From: an uncultured Porphyromonadaceae bacterium
GTDB taxonomy: Bacteria > Bacteroidota > Bacteroidia > Bacteroidales > Muribaculaceae
DNA length: 17,423 nt
Assembly: GCA_900547825.1 (NCBI GenBank)
Contig: URII01000051.1
Span: forward strand, 1 to 17,423
Reading direction: 5' to 3'
In this document: one piece after another, positions 1 through 7,163 of the stretch
Numbering within the stretch: the first letter of the stretch is position 1
Layout of the letters: each line of letters starts with the position of its first letter
Program-made: the position numbers and the translations under genes
Notes under the pieces: model-generated
What the model was told of the DNA's origin: nothing
Seen by the model: only the letters and a program-made list of their open reading frames with translations
The model's database searches: none

Positions 1-107
1 CCGCCAAGCTCCCGGCGGCAAAAGCGTCCGCCATGCACCCTTTACCTGTAAAACAAGAGCCGACAGAAATGTTTCCGCCCGGCCCTATATGAAAATCATT
101 ATCACCA

Positions 108-368
108 TTATCCTAATTCACTCATCGTAAACCACAGGATAAAGCCATAAACCACAATTCCGGCCAAACTCCACCACACCGATTTACGGTAAATGGCTAT
201 TGTGAGAAAAAGCGGAACCGACATGGCCGCAGCTGCGCCCCACATGGCATAAAACCAGTCTTTAGGCACCAACACTCCCGCCGTAAGCGAAACCATGCAG
301 ATCATACTCCACCAGCGGATCAGCGCGCAAGCTCTCTTTTCTGTAATTTTCATTCCATCTGTTGCCAT
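108..368 (-). CDS. Small three-helix membrane protein, unknown function
   Basis: An 86-residue protein with three hydrophobic stretches, at about residues 19-34, 38-60 and 63-82, joined by short charged turns (PKDW, YRKS). It is therefore probably a small inner-membrane protein. There is no signal peptide and no motif I recognise. The start ATG at 368 gives MATDG; a second ATG five codons on (MKITEK) is equally possible. A well-formed Bacteroidetes promoter lies about 40 bases upstream, which supports a real gene. It is divergent from the operon that starts at 563. Function is unknown. Confidence 0.7.
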   Translation of the reverse strand: MATDGMKITEKRACALIRWWSMICMVSLTAGVLVPKDWFYAMWGAAAAMSVPLFLTIAIYRKSVWWSLAGIVVYGFILWFTMSELG

Positions 369-404
369 AAGCGTTTAATATTTGATTACCCTTTACAATA
401 AGCA

Positions 405-436
405 CAAATATAATGCCATATCTGCAATTATGCAAA
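405..436 (-). promoter_or_regulatory. Promoter of the small membrane protein gene
   Basis: On the minus strand there is a -7 box TATATTTG (412-405) and a -33 box TTTG (436-433), separated by 20 bases. Both match the Bacteroidetes primary sigma factor consensus (TTTG, 19-21 bases, TAnnTTTG). Confidence 0.7.
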
Positions 437-524
437 TTTTCTTATATTTTTATTTAATAAATCTTCAAGCGCATATAACAAAATAAAATCCTGGGGGAGA
501 CAATATCATTTGTCCGATTTTTAG

Positions 525-532
525 TAAATTTG
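525..532 (+). promoter_or_regulatory. -7 box of the SIS/TPR/prmC/recX/comF operon
   Basis: TAAATTTG is an exact TAnnTTTG match, 30 bases before the ATG at 563. No good -33 box is visible at the expected distance. The rest of the 369-562 gap is AT-rich and holds nothing else that I can identify. Confidence 0.55.
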
Positions 533-562
533 CAATGTCATTTTCAACCAAACGACTGACAA

Positions 563-1174
563 ATGGATATCCGCCAAACAATGCACGACATACTCGAGGC
601 CGAAAGCCGTGCAGTACTTGAAATACCTTACAGCGACGCTTACGACCGCGCCGTGGAAACCATAGTGGAACACGTGCACCGGCGCGGGGGCAAACTCGTA
701 ACGGCAGGAATGGGAAAAGCCGGCCAGATAGCCCTGAACATAGCCACAACATTCAGCTCCACCGGCACACCGGCTGTGAACCTGCATCCGAGCGAGGCCC
801 AGCACGGCGATTTAGGGTTGCTGCAACCCGACGATGTGATGCTGCTGATCTCCAATTCAGGCAAGACGCGCGAGATCGTGGACTTGGTGACATTGGCCCG
901 CAACCTTTACGACGGCATACCGTTCATAGTGATCACCGGCAAGCCCGACAGCGAACTCGGATCGATAGCCGACATAACCATATCCACCGGAGGGGCGCCG
1001 GAAGTGTGTCCGCTCGGACTAACACCCACCACCTCCACCACGGTAATGACCGTGATAGGTGACATACTGGTGGTGAATGTGATGAAAGCCATAGGCTTCA
1101 CCCGCGACAAATACGCATTGCGCCATCACGGAGGCTATCTCGGATCCGTGGCCAAGAAAAAAGCTGCGGAATGA
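563..1174 (+). CDS. SIS-domain protein, KdsD/KpsF/GutQ-like, without CBS domains
   Basis: A 203-residue single-domain SIS (sugar isomerase) protein. Seen: the N-terminal phosphosugar-binding motif TAGMGKAGQIA near residue 48, the STGTPAVNLHPSEAQHGDLG block typical of arabinose-5-phosphate isomerases (residues about 66-85), SNSGKT (about 97-102), and the LTPTTSTT and HHGGYLG motifs near the end. KdsD/KpsF/GutQ enzymes convert ribulose 5-phosphate to arabinose 5-phosphate for Kdo synthesis, but usually carry two C-terminal CBS domains and reach about 320 residues. This protein stops right after the SIS domain. It is the first gene of an operon and overlaps the next gene by four bases (ATGA). 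The exact substrate is uncertain. Confidence 0.88.
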   Translation: MDIRQTMHDILEAESRAVLEIPYSDAYDRAVETIVEHVHRRGGKLVTAGMGKAGQIALNIATTFSSTGTPAVNLHPSEAQHGDLGLLQPDDVMLLISNSGKTREIVDLVTLARNLYDGIPFIVITGKPDSELGSIADITISTGGAPEVCPLGLTPTTSTTVMTVIGDILVVNVMKAIGFTRDKYALRHHGGYLGSVAKKKAAE

Positions 1175-2199
1175 AACTTACATCCCTGAACGCGGAATTC
1201 ATACCGCCACGTGAGGAACTACGCCGCCGCGTGGCCCAGAAACGCATACCGTCCGGAGCCGAAGCCGTGAAACAGCTGGCGGCAATGCCATTTAACGACG
1301 CTTTCGATGTGATGAGGCTGCGCATGGCCCGCATGGTGTCGCGCGACGAAACGGCACTGGCGCTCAAGATCATGACCGAATGCCTTACAGCTGCCGAGGC
1401 GGCGCATGAATCGTCGTCGCATGCCGGCGACATATATTCGGCACTGCTCACCGTAACGGCGTCACTGCATATCGAAGGCGGCAACTACGACGAGGCGTTG
1501 GTAAGCGCCGCGGCGGCACTGAACACTCTTGCACAGGAAGCACGGCGCAAGGACGAGCCGTTCATGCTGATGCTCGGATGCCTGCTCTACGACATGGCCA
1601 TAATCCACTCCGAACGCACCGAGTTCAAACAAGCCGAACGCGAGGTGGAAAAAGCTCTCAAGATATTCGAGAAATTGGCTAAAACGGCTCCCGAACGTTA
1701 CGGAGCACCGCACATCGCGGTCATAGATCTGTCGACCTCCGTGTACCGCTCGCGCGAAAAACAGGTCAACATGCTCGCACACTGCCAGGTGGCCACCTCA
1801 ACCTATCTTGAACTTGTAAAGGAAGGCGGCGGTGCGGAGGGCATAGAGAAAGCCACCGACCATCTTATAGAATCCCTCACCACCGAGGGACGCACTCTCG
1901 TGCAGATGGGGCGCCACCGCGAGGCAGTGCAGTATTTCACCCGTGCGCTCAAATTCCTGACAAAAATAAAGCCGGAAATGGATCTCCGGCAGCTGCATCT
2001 GTCGATCGACCTCGGGCAAGCGCTTGTAAATGTCCCCGCTTCGCGCGACAAAGGGGTGCATCTGCTCAACACCATGCTCCACAAGGCCACCAAACTGAAC
2101 GCAGCCGATGACCACCGGCGCATAGTCGACATATTGCTAAACGCCAAGAGCCGGCGCCTCGACATTCTCGGAATATGGCACAAGGTGTTCCCGAAATAA
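1171..2199 (+). CDS. TPR-like helical repeat protein, hypothetical
   Basis: A 342-residue soluble protein made of amphipathic helices with tetratricopeptide-type pairs, for example the segments around GGNYDEALVSAAAALNTL, TEFKQAEREVEKALKIFEKL and GRHREAVQYFTRALKFL. It has no signal peptide, membrane segment or catalytic motif. TPR proteins act as binding scaffolds; no partner can be named here. It starts with the ATG inside the stop of the SIS gene, and its own 3' end overlaps prmC by 25 bases, so the genes are probably translationally coupled. I do not recognise a named family. Confidence 0.8.
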   Translation: MKLTSLNAEFIPPREELRRRVAQKRIPSGAEAVKQLAAMPFNDAFDVMRLRMARMVSRDETALALKIMTECLTAAEAAHESSSHAGDIYSALLTVTASLHIEGGNYDEALVSAAAALNTLAQEARRKDEPFMLMLGCLLYDMAIIHSERTEFKQAEREVEKALKIFEKLAKTAPERYGAPHIAVIDLSTSVYRSREKQVNMLAHCQVATSTYLELVKEGGGAEGIEKATDHLIESLTTEGRTLVQMGRHREAVQYFTRALKFLTKIKPEMDLRQLHLSIDLGQALVNVPASRDKGVHLLNTMLHKATKLNAADDHRRIVDILLNAKSRRLDILGIWHKVFPK

Positions 2200-3056
2200 C
2201 GCTCCGGGAGGCGGTGGACCGCGCCGTGGCCACCATGACACCGGAAGCGGGAAGCCGAGAGGAGGGCGTGTGGATGGTGCGCGAGATTCTGCGCGTGCTG
2301 AAAGGATGGACTCAGGTCGACATAGTCATGAAAGCCGACCGAACCATAACACCGTGGTTAAGCGGCCGGATGGCCGATGCAGCCGAACGCGTGGCCCGTG
2401 GCGAACCGTTGCAGTATATCCTTGGCACAGCCCGGTTCATGGGCATGGATTTCCATGTCACTCCGGCGGTGCTTATTCCTCGGCCCGAAACCGAACAGCT
2501 CGTCGACATGATCACCGACCATGCGGCAGGACGCACCGATCTGAGAGTGCTTGATATCGGCACCGGATCGGGTTGCATAGCCATAGCTTTGGCACGGTCG
2601 CTGAAATTCGCCCGCGTCACCGCAACGGACATATCACCGGAAGCCCTTGATATAGCCTCAGCCAACGCACGTGCCCTGCACACCCGGATATCAGCTGTAC
2701 AGTCCGACATACTCAAAGCATCGCCGGTGCCCGGAAGTTACGACATAATAGTATCCAACCCTCCTTACATCTGCGAGAGCGAACAAGCCGGAATGAAATG
2801 CAATGTAATGGAGCACGAGCCCCATGGTGCCCTGTTCGTACCGGACTCCGATCCATTGTTGTTCTACCGTGCCATAGCCCGCTATGCCTCAGTGGCCCTT
2901 GATTTCGAAAGATCATTGTGGGTAGAGATAAATCCGCTGCACGCCTCCGCCACATGCCGGGAGGTGGAAAACCACGGATTCACCGATGTTAACCTGATAA
3001 AAGACGAACGAGGCAAGGACAGGTTTGTAAGCGCCATAAAACCGAAGGCCTCATGA
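2175..3056 (+). CDS. prmC: Peptide chain release factor N5-glutamine methyltransferase
   Basis: A 293-residue PrmC/HemK protein. It methylates the GGQ glutamine of release factors RF1 and RF2 using S-adenosylmethionine, which increases peptide release. Seen: an N-terminal helical domain beginning ITLREAVDRAVA, the linker PLQYILGTARFMGMDF, the PRPETEQLVD segment, the SAM-binding loop VLDIGTGSGCIAIALA (about residues 125-140) and the catalytic SNPPYI motif (about residues 193-198). The length is normal for the family. The ATG at 2175 is chosen because the conserved TLREA segment follows it directly, although this overlaps the TPR gene by 25 bases. The stop overlaps recX as ATGA. Confidence 0.96.
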   Translation: MAQGVPEITLREAVDRAVATMTPEAGSREEGVWMVREILRVLKGWTQVDIVMKADRTITPWLSGRMADAAERVARGEPLQYILGTARFMGMDFHVTPAVLIPRPETEQLVDMITDHAAGRTDLRVLDIGTGSGCIAIALARSLKFARVTATDISPEALDIASANARALHTRISAVQSDILKASPVPGSYDIIVSNPPYICESEQAGMKCNVMEHEPHGALFVPDSDPLLFYRAIARYASVALDFERSLWVEINPLHASATCREVENHGFTDVNLIKDERGKDRFVSAIKPKAS

Positions 3057-3559
3057 TACGTCGCAAACCGCTGAGCCGGCAGAAAGCCCTTGAACGGATG
3101 GAGGCCCTGTGTTCACGCAGCGAACAGGCCTCGTCGGAAATACGGCACAAGCTTTGGCGCCTCGGAATGTCGGCAGCCGACACTGACGCCATACTGAAGG
3201 AGCTCAAACGCAACAGATTTGTAGACGACAGGCGGTTTGCCGTGGCTTTGGTAAACGACAAGTGGGAGTATTCCCGCTGGGGACGTATCAAAATCCGCGC
3301 CAAGCTGAGATCTCTGGCTATCGATTCTGATGCCATAGACGAAGCATTGGAAAGTATCGATGAAAAGAACTACCGTTGCGGCTTTGTGGCGCTCCTGCTG
3401 GCCAAGGCACGGGCGTCAGCCATTCTGTCGGACACATACGAGAACCGCGCCCGGCTTATGCGCTTCGCCGCCTCACGCGGATTTGAAGCTGCAATGGCCA
3501 TCGAAATAATAAACTCTCCGAAATTATGGGAACGGCTGCAACGGGACTCCGGGGATTGA
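3053..3559 (+). CDS. recX: Regulatory protein RecX
   Basis: A 168-residue RecX family protein that binds RecA filaments and limits recombinase activity. Seen: the three-helix repeat units typical of RecX, including the pattern ALERMEALCSRSEQASSEIRH with LWRLGMSAADTDAILKELK, then RNRFVDDRRFAVALVNDKW, the most conserved block of the family (residues about 55-75). The length is normal. The start ATG overlaps the prmC stop by four bases. Its 3' end overlaps the comF-like gene by 34 bases. recA is not in the window. Confidence 0.92.
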   Translation: MIRRKPLSRQKALERMEALCSRSEQASSEIRHKLWRLGMSAADTDAILKELKRNRFVDDRRFAVALVNDKWEYSRWGRIKIRAKLRSLAIDSDAIDEALESIDEKNYRCGFVALLLAKARASAILSDTYENRARLMRFAASRGFEAAMAIEIINSPKLWERLQRDSGD

Positions 3560-4251
3560 AGTCCCTGCTTCGCGGACTCGTGGCAATGATATATCCAGAC
3601 GTGTGCGAGGTGTGCGGCCGGGCACTTACTTCGGGCGAGAAACTGATATGCATGCATTGTGTGTCGGAAATGCCTCTCACAGGCTTCCATAAACTCGCAT
3701 TCAGCCCTATACATCAGCGGCTTGCCCCGCAACCACCTATTGAGCGCACGGCAGCGCTGTTTCACTATTACCGCGATGATCCGTATGCCCGGCTGCTGCA
3801 AACCGCCAAATACGGCAACCGCCCCACAATAGGACGCTATCTCGGACGTATGCTCGCATCAAAACTTATTCCTGAGAATTTCTTTGAAGGGATCGACATG
3901 ATAGTGCCTGTTCCCATACACTGGACAAAACGGATGCTCCGTGGCTACAACCAGACGGAATGGATAGCCCGGGGCGTAAGCGAGGTGGCCGGACTACCCG
4001 TGATCCGGGCCTTATACACATCCCGACGCCACCAATCGCAGACACGCAAAGGCATAGAAGCCCGGGCAAGAAACACAGCCGGCATTTACAGAGTCCGGAA
4101 TGTCGGAGACATAAAAGGACACCATATATTACTGATCGACGACATAGTCACCACCGGCGCTACCCTGCATGAATGCGCCAAAGCGATCCATAAATCAAGC
4201 CCTGACACCCGAATATCCGTCATGACCATAGGGGCCACGCATCTCCGCTGA
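3526..4251 (+). CDS. ComF family phosphoribosyltransferase-like protein
   Basis: A 241-residue ComF/GntX family protein. Seen: an N-terminal hydrophobic helix followed by a zinc-knuckle with CEVC near residue 26 and CMHC near residue 42, the segment RTAALFHYYRDDPYARLLQTAKY, and the C-terminal type I phosphoribosyltransferase PRPP-binding loop ILLIDDIVTTGAT (about residues 204-216). In naturally transformable bacteria ComF takes part in DNA uptake; in many others the role is unknown. The start at 3526 keeps the usual N-terminal helix, while an ATG at 3586 would leave only MIYPDVC. It is the last gene of the operon and faces murI with only 12 bases between the two stops. Confidence 0.92.
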   Translation: MGTAATGLRGLKSLLRGLVAMIYPDVCEVCGRALTSGEKLICMHCVSEMPLTGFHKLAFSPIHQRLAPQPPIERTAALFHYYRDDPYARLLQTAKYGNRPTIGRYLGRMLASKLIPENFFEGIDMIVPVPIHWTKRMLRGYNQTEWIARGVSEVAGLPVIRALYTSRRHQSQTRKGIEARARNTAGIYRVRNVGDIKGHHILLIDDIVTTGATLHECAKAIHKSSPDTRISVMTIGATHLR

Positions 4252-4263
4252 CTTGGAAAGGAT

Positions 4264-5097
4264 TCAAAGCTCTACGTGGGCCACCTCGATAGGTTCATCC
4301 ATGAACACGGAGGCCAACGCGGTGAACTTGTCGGGGTTCTCGGTAGTCATATAGCTACATGTGCCCCCTTTCGAGCACATTATATCCATTTCAGGGTGGC
4401 GCGACATATAGTCGCGCAGGCTGCGGGCCACAATATCGCCCTGAGTCACCACATTGGCTCGCCCATCCACCGCACGCTGTATCTTAGGCAGCAGCAGAGG
4501 GTAATGTGTGCATGCCAGCACCACTGTGTCGACAAGCGGATCGGCTGCAAACAGCTCACCTATATATTTATCCACAAAGTAATCGGCCCCGGGGCCGTCA
4601 GCCTCCATATTTTCCACCAACGGCACCCATAGCGGACAAGCACGCGACACCACTTTCACAGCCGGATGCAGTTTGCCTATCTCCATATCATAACTCCGCG
4701 AAGTGACAGTGCCGGGGGTGCCGAGAACACCCACATGCCCACCTTCCGACAATTCCCCTACCCTCTCGGCTGTGGGCCGGATAACGCCTAATACACGGCG
4801 CCGAGGATCCATCGATGGCAGATCGTGCTGCTGAATGGTGCGCAACGCCTTGGCCGAAGCCGTGTTGCACGCCAATATAACCAACGGACAGCCAAGGGCA
4901 AACAGTTTCTCCACGGCCTCCAATGTGAAACGATAGACCACATCAAACGACCGGGTGCCATATGGCGCGCGGGCATTGTCGCCAAGATAGACATAATCAT
5001 ACTCAGGCATAACACGGCGCAGTTCGCGCAGAATAGTCAGTCCGCCATAACCCGAATCAAACACACCCACCGGCCCATGAAGCACATTTTCAGCCAT
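4264..5097 (-). CDS. murI: Glutamate racemase
   Basis: A 277-residue MurI that interconverts L- and D-glutamate for peptidoglycan synthesis in the cytoplasm. Seen: the N-terminal VFDSGYGGLTILRELRRVMP, the YLGDNARAPYG loop, and the two catalytic cysteines in LACNTASAK (about residue 77) and LACTHYPLL (about residue 196). The length is normal for the family. It is transcribed from its own promoter at 5127-5134 and is convergent with the comF-like gene. No terminator hairpin fits into the 12-base gap between them. Confidence 0.97.
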   Translation of the reverse strand: MAENVLHGPVGVFDSGYGGLTILRELRRVMPEYDYVYLGDNARAPYGTRSFDVVYRFTLEAVEKLFALGCPLVILACNTASAKALRTIQQHDLPSMDPRRRVLGVIRPTAERVGELSEGGHVGVLGTPGTVTSRSYDMEIGKLHPAVKVVSRACPLWVPLVENMEADGPGADYFVDKYIGELFAADPLVDTVVLACTHYPLLLPKIQRAVDGRANVVTQGDIVARSLRDYMSRHPEMDIMCSKGGTCSYMTTENPDKFTALASVFMDEPIEVAHVEL

Positions 5098-5126
5098 AGA
5101 ATCTCGTCAGTTAATGAATTTTAGCG

Positions 5127-5134
5127 CAAAGTTA
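5127..5134 (-). promoter_or_regulatory. -7 box of murI
   Basis: On the minus strand TAACTTTG exactly fits TAnnTTTG, 29 bases before the murI start. No clear -33 box is visible. Confidence 0.55.
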
Positions 5135-5180
5135 CGCAGAATAAGGCATAAACTCTGCCCGCAGTCTCATTTTTAATAAT

Positions 5181-5188
5181 TAAATTTG
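5181..5188 (+). promoter_or_regulatory. -7 box of the DUF4923-like gene
   Basis: TAAATTTG exactly fits TAnnTTTG, 32 bases before the ATG at 5221. The -33 region is not recognisable. Confidence 0.55.
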
Positions 5189-5220
5189 CGCACATTCACT
5201 CACAGCAACAACCATACACT

Positions 5221-5955
5221 ATGAAAATAAAATATTTCCTGTCAGCGCTCCTCGCTGCCGCACTTCTCGTAAACCCCGCTGATGCAGAGGCCAAAAAGAA
5301 GAAAAGCTCAACCAACAAAACCACCCAGACCACAACTCCGCCTGACACCACATCCGCATCATCAGGATCATCGACCACCGGCCGGGGACTCGGCGACATA
5401 CTCGGAGCCGTGAGCGGCGCCATAGGCGGCACAGCCGGAGGAATACTTGAGGGTGTGCTCTCAACCGACAAAGTCAGTCCCGACGACCTCACCGGCAAAT
5501 GGAAATACGCCGCACCCGCAGTGGCTTTCAAAACCGACGACCTTCTGAAAAAAGCCGGAGGCGCAGCAGCCTCTACAGCCATAGAAGAGAAACTTGCCGG
5601 CTACTACAAAACAGCCGGATTCGACAACATGACCCTTGAAGTCGACAAGGACCACAAGTTCACAATGAAGCTGAAACGCCTCTCGCTAAAAGGAGAGATA
5701 CTTGAGCCCACTTCGACCGAAGGCATAACCAACCTCGTGTTCGCATTCAGGATTCTTGGAGTAAACGCCCTGAAAATGGACGCATACGTCACCAAACTCG
5801 GCAGTAACCAAACCAAGATAACCTTCGACATATCCAAACTTATAAAACTCATCCAGACCGTAGGCAGCCTCACAGGCAACGCCTCAATCAACTCAATGGC
5901 CTCCCTGTTAGACCAATACGACGGCCTTACCGCAGGTTTCGAACTCAAAAAATAA
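5221..5955 (+). CDS. DUF4923-like exported protein
   Basis: A 244-residue protein with a typical Sec signal peptide: the positive start MKIKYF, a hydrophobic stretch SALLAAALLVNPADA, and probable cleavage near residue 22. A Lys/Ser/Thr/Pro-rich linker (about 23-55) and a Gly-rich segment (GLGDILGAVSGAIGG, about 57-75) follow. The C-terminal domain starts LTGKWKYAAPAVAFKTDDLLKKAGG and resembles the lipocalin-like DUF4923 proteins that are common in Bacteroidales. No lipobox cysteine is seen, so it is probably periplasmic or secreted. The function of the family is not known to me. Confidence 0.85.
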   Translation: MKIKYFLSALLAAALLVNPADAEAKKKKSSTNKTTQTTTPPDTTSASSGSSTTGRGLGDILGAVSGAIGGTAGGILEGVLSTDKVSPDDLTGKWKYAAPAVAFKTDDLLKKAGGAAASTAIEEKLAGYYKTAGFDNMTLEVDKDHKFTMKLKRLSLKGEILEPTSTEGITNLVFAFRILGVNALKMDAYVTKLGSNQTKITFDISKLIKLIQTVGSLTGNASINSMASLLDQYDGLTAGFELKK

Positions 5956-6005
5956 CCCCGCCGAAACACAAAAATCCGGCACAAGAAAAATAATACTCCT
6001 CATTT

Positions 6006-6037
6006 TTTGCATAATTAAAAAAAACTACCTACCTTTG
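6006..6037 (+). promoter_or_regulatory. Promoter of tRNA-Phe
   Basis: TTTG at 6006-6009 and TACCTTTG at 6030-6037 are separated by 20 bases, a full Bacteroidetes promoter match, 17 bases before the tRNA. Confidence 0.75.
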
Positions 6038-6054
6038 CATCGCAAAACAACGAT

Positions 6055-6127
6055 GGTGCCATAGCTCAGTTGGTAGAGCATCGGACTGAAAATCCGTGTG
6101 TCCCCGGTTCGAATCCTGGTGGCACCA
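6055..6127 (+). tRNA. tRNA-Phe (GAA)
   Basis: A 73-base cloverleaf. The acceptor arms GGTGCCA (6055-6061) and TGGCACC (6120-6126) pair perfectly, with discriminator A at 6127. The D arm is GCTCAGTTGGTAGAGC, the anticodon loop is CTGAAAA with anticodon GAA, and the T loop is TTCGAAT. CCA is not encoded (CAA follows). Two stem positions are imperfect: T·T at the top of the anticodon stem and C·T in the middle of the T stem (6105 with 6117). The accessory region begins right after this gene, which fits the common use of tRNA 3' ends as attB sites. Confidence 0.97.
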
Positions 6128-6128
6128 C

Positions 6129-6165
6129 AAAAGACCGCTAATTCTCAATGAGTTAGCGGTCTTTT
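6129..6165 (+). terminator. Intrinsic terminator after tRNA-Phe
   Basis: A perfect 12-base stem, AAAGACCGCTAA (6130-6141) with TTAGCGGTCTTT (6153-6164), has an 11-base loop and is followed by a T run. The A-rich 5' side could also make it work in the reverse direction. Confidence 0.9.
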
Positions 6166-6214
6166 TATTCATCCATACCCCTCCAGGTCACCACAAAAGT
6201 CACCACACCCACGC

Positions 6215-6239
6215 TAATACACTGTAATATTGTGTATTA
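6215..6239. repeat. 8-base inverted repeat
   Basis: TAATACAC (6215-6222) pairs with GTGTATTA (6232-6239) around a 9-base AT-rich spacer. It could be a protein-binding site in the attachment region or a weak hairpin. Confidence 0.45.
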
Positions 6240-6471
6240 TACGTGTCAGCACAGACGCATATCTATTTCTTAAATTGCTTAATGCTTTGATAATCAGCGT
6301 ACTAATTATATCTATTCAAAACCATTCAGCATCATTCAACCCCACATCACCGCCTTACAGCCCCAAATCTTAACAGACTTTAACTATGATTGGGCGGCAA
6401 AAATGTGGTGACCTCAACCAAATTTCCGCTGGGTCACCACGCTCGACCGTTAAAATCTCATAATAATTTCG

Positions 6472-6479
6472 TAACTTTG
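6472..6479 (+). promoter_or_regulatory. -7 box of the cargo operon leader
   Basis: TAACTTTG exactly matches TAnnTTTG. GTTA at 6449-6452, 19 bases upstream, is a poor -33 box. Transcription from here would give a leader of about 255 bases before the first cargo gene. Confidence 0.5.
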
Positions 6480-6741
6480 TGGTCGGGTTGACACAAGTCT
6501 GCCTATGACATTTTAGAAATAAGAAGCGGTATGCTCTCTTGTAAGTCGAGAACGTAGGAAATTCAAGACACTGCACAAGGATAGCATAGCGGTTCTCACG
6601 CATGCGGCGTGGGCTGCTATCGTTATATCTGCATCATAGGGTTTTCTCAGTGCCGTCAAGTCAGATTGGCATACATAGTCCACGCTTCTGCATATAACAA
6701 TCTGCTCTATAAGGACTGACGGGCAAAAATTAAAGAAGGCA
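6480..6741 (+). promoter_or_regulatory. Structured leader with a three-codon upstream ORF (translational-attenuator-like)
   Basis: The leader holds a complete mini-ORF ATG ACA TTT TAG (6505-6516, peptide M-T-F). It then offers competing pairings: TATGCT and TTGT (6530-6542) with ACAA and AGCATA (6575-6588), against GAGAAC (6548-6553) with GTTCTC (6592-6597). A second element at 6602-6693 has nested stems ATGC/GCAT, GCGTGG/CCACGC and CTAT/ATAG. A three-residue leader peptide with switching hairpins is known from tetQ of CTnDOT. My match to that is by architecture only. No antisense or longer ORF in this stretch looks real. Confidence 0.5.
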
Positions 6742-7011
6742 ATGGAAATGAAATTCTGTCAGAGCTGCGGAATGCCGCTTACCGACGAAATACTCGGCAC
6801 AAATGCCGATGGCTCGCCAAACGAAGATTATTGCATCTACTGCTACAAGGATGGCAAGTTCACGCAGGATATGACTATGGAGCAGATGATAGACCACTGC
6901 GCCCAGTTCACGGATGAGATCAACAAGCATTCAGGACAAAACCTGACTAAAGAACAGGCAAAGGAAATGATGCGCCAGTTCTTCCCGCATCTCAAACGTT
7001 GGAAAGTTTGA
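6742..7011 (+). CDS. Zinc-ribbon domain protein
   Basis: An 89-residue protein with an N-terminal zinc-ribbon: CQSC at residues 6-9 and CIYC at residues 31-34, in the arrangement FCQSCGMPL...DEDYCIYCYKDGKF-like of the small putative zinc-ribbon family. The C-terminal half (about 40-89) is helical and has the sequence MTMEQMIDHCAQF. The biochemical role is unknown; such proteins often occur beside acetyltransferase and resistance genes in Bacteroidetes and Firmicutes. An ATG at 6748 is an alternative start. It is the first gene after the structured leader, so its translation may be controlled by it. The 150 bases that follow, up to the next gene, contain only a doubtful 22-codon ORF (7017-7085). 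Confidence 0.85.
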   Translation: MEMKFCQSCGMPLTDEILGTNADGSPNEDYCIYCYKDGKFTQDMTMEQMIDHCAQFTDEINKHSGQNLTKEQAKEMMRQFFPHLKRWKV

Positions 7012-7163
7012 ACGAAATGTTTATCTCAATTCCGACCTGTAAGAAGTCTCTTGAGAAGATTGCACGCTTTCTTCAAACGCCCTGAGAATATTTGGTCAGT
7101 TATAATCAAAAGAACCTTCTGTGTCTTCATCAAGATCAATATACTGAAATATTAAATTGTACT

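Larger units (their letters stand above)
6123..6440. repeat. Repeat-rich probable attachment region
   Basis: CACCACAAAAG occurs at the tRNA 3' end (6123-6133) and again at 6189-6199. GTCACCAC occurs at 6187-6194, 6199-6206 and 6433-6440, and inverted (GTGGTGAC) at 6405-6412. The copies at 6187 and 6199 are in tandem with a 12-base period. The pair GTGGTGACC (6405-6413) and GGTCACCAC (6432-6440) is a perfect 9-base inverted repeat. Short repeated motifs beside a tRNA suggest core and arm sites of a tyrosine recombinase; this is inference, since no integrase is visible. No protein-coding gene is supported in 6166-6480. Confidence 0.5.

Noticed and set aside
1..107. Hairpin CCGCC/GGCGG at 1-18
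   Set aside because: Only five pairs and no T run; too weak to call a terminator. Nothing else is visible in the first 107 bases.
6370..6603. 77-codon minus-strand ORF opposite the leader
   Set aside because: Runs antisense to the promoter, mini-ORF and hairpins of the cargo leader and has no domain signature.
7017..7085. 22-codon ORF (MFISIPTCKK...) between zinc-ribbon and nucleotidyltransferase genes
   Set aside because: Too short, no initiation signal or family; may be a remnant, but there is no evidence.
7092..7163. 24-residue N-terminal extension of the nucleotidyltransferase from a TTG
   Set aside because: The added residues do not resemble the family, while the ATG at 7164 gives the usual N-terminus length.
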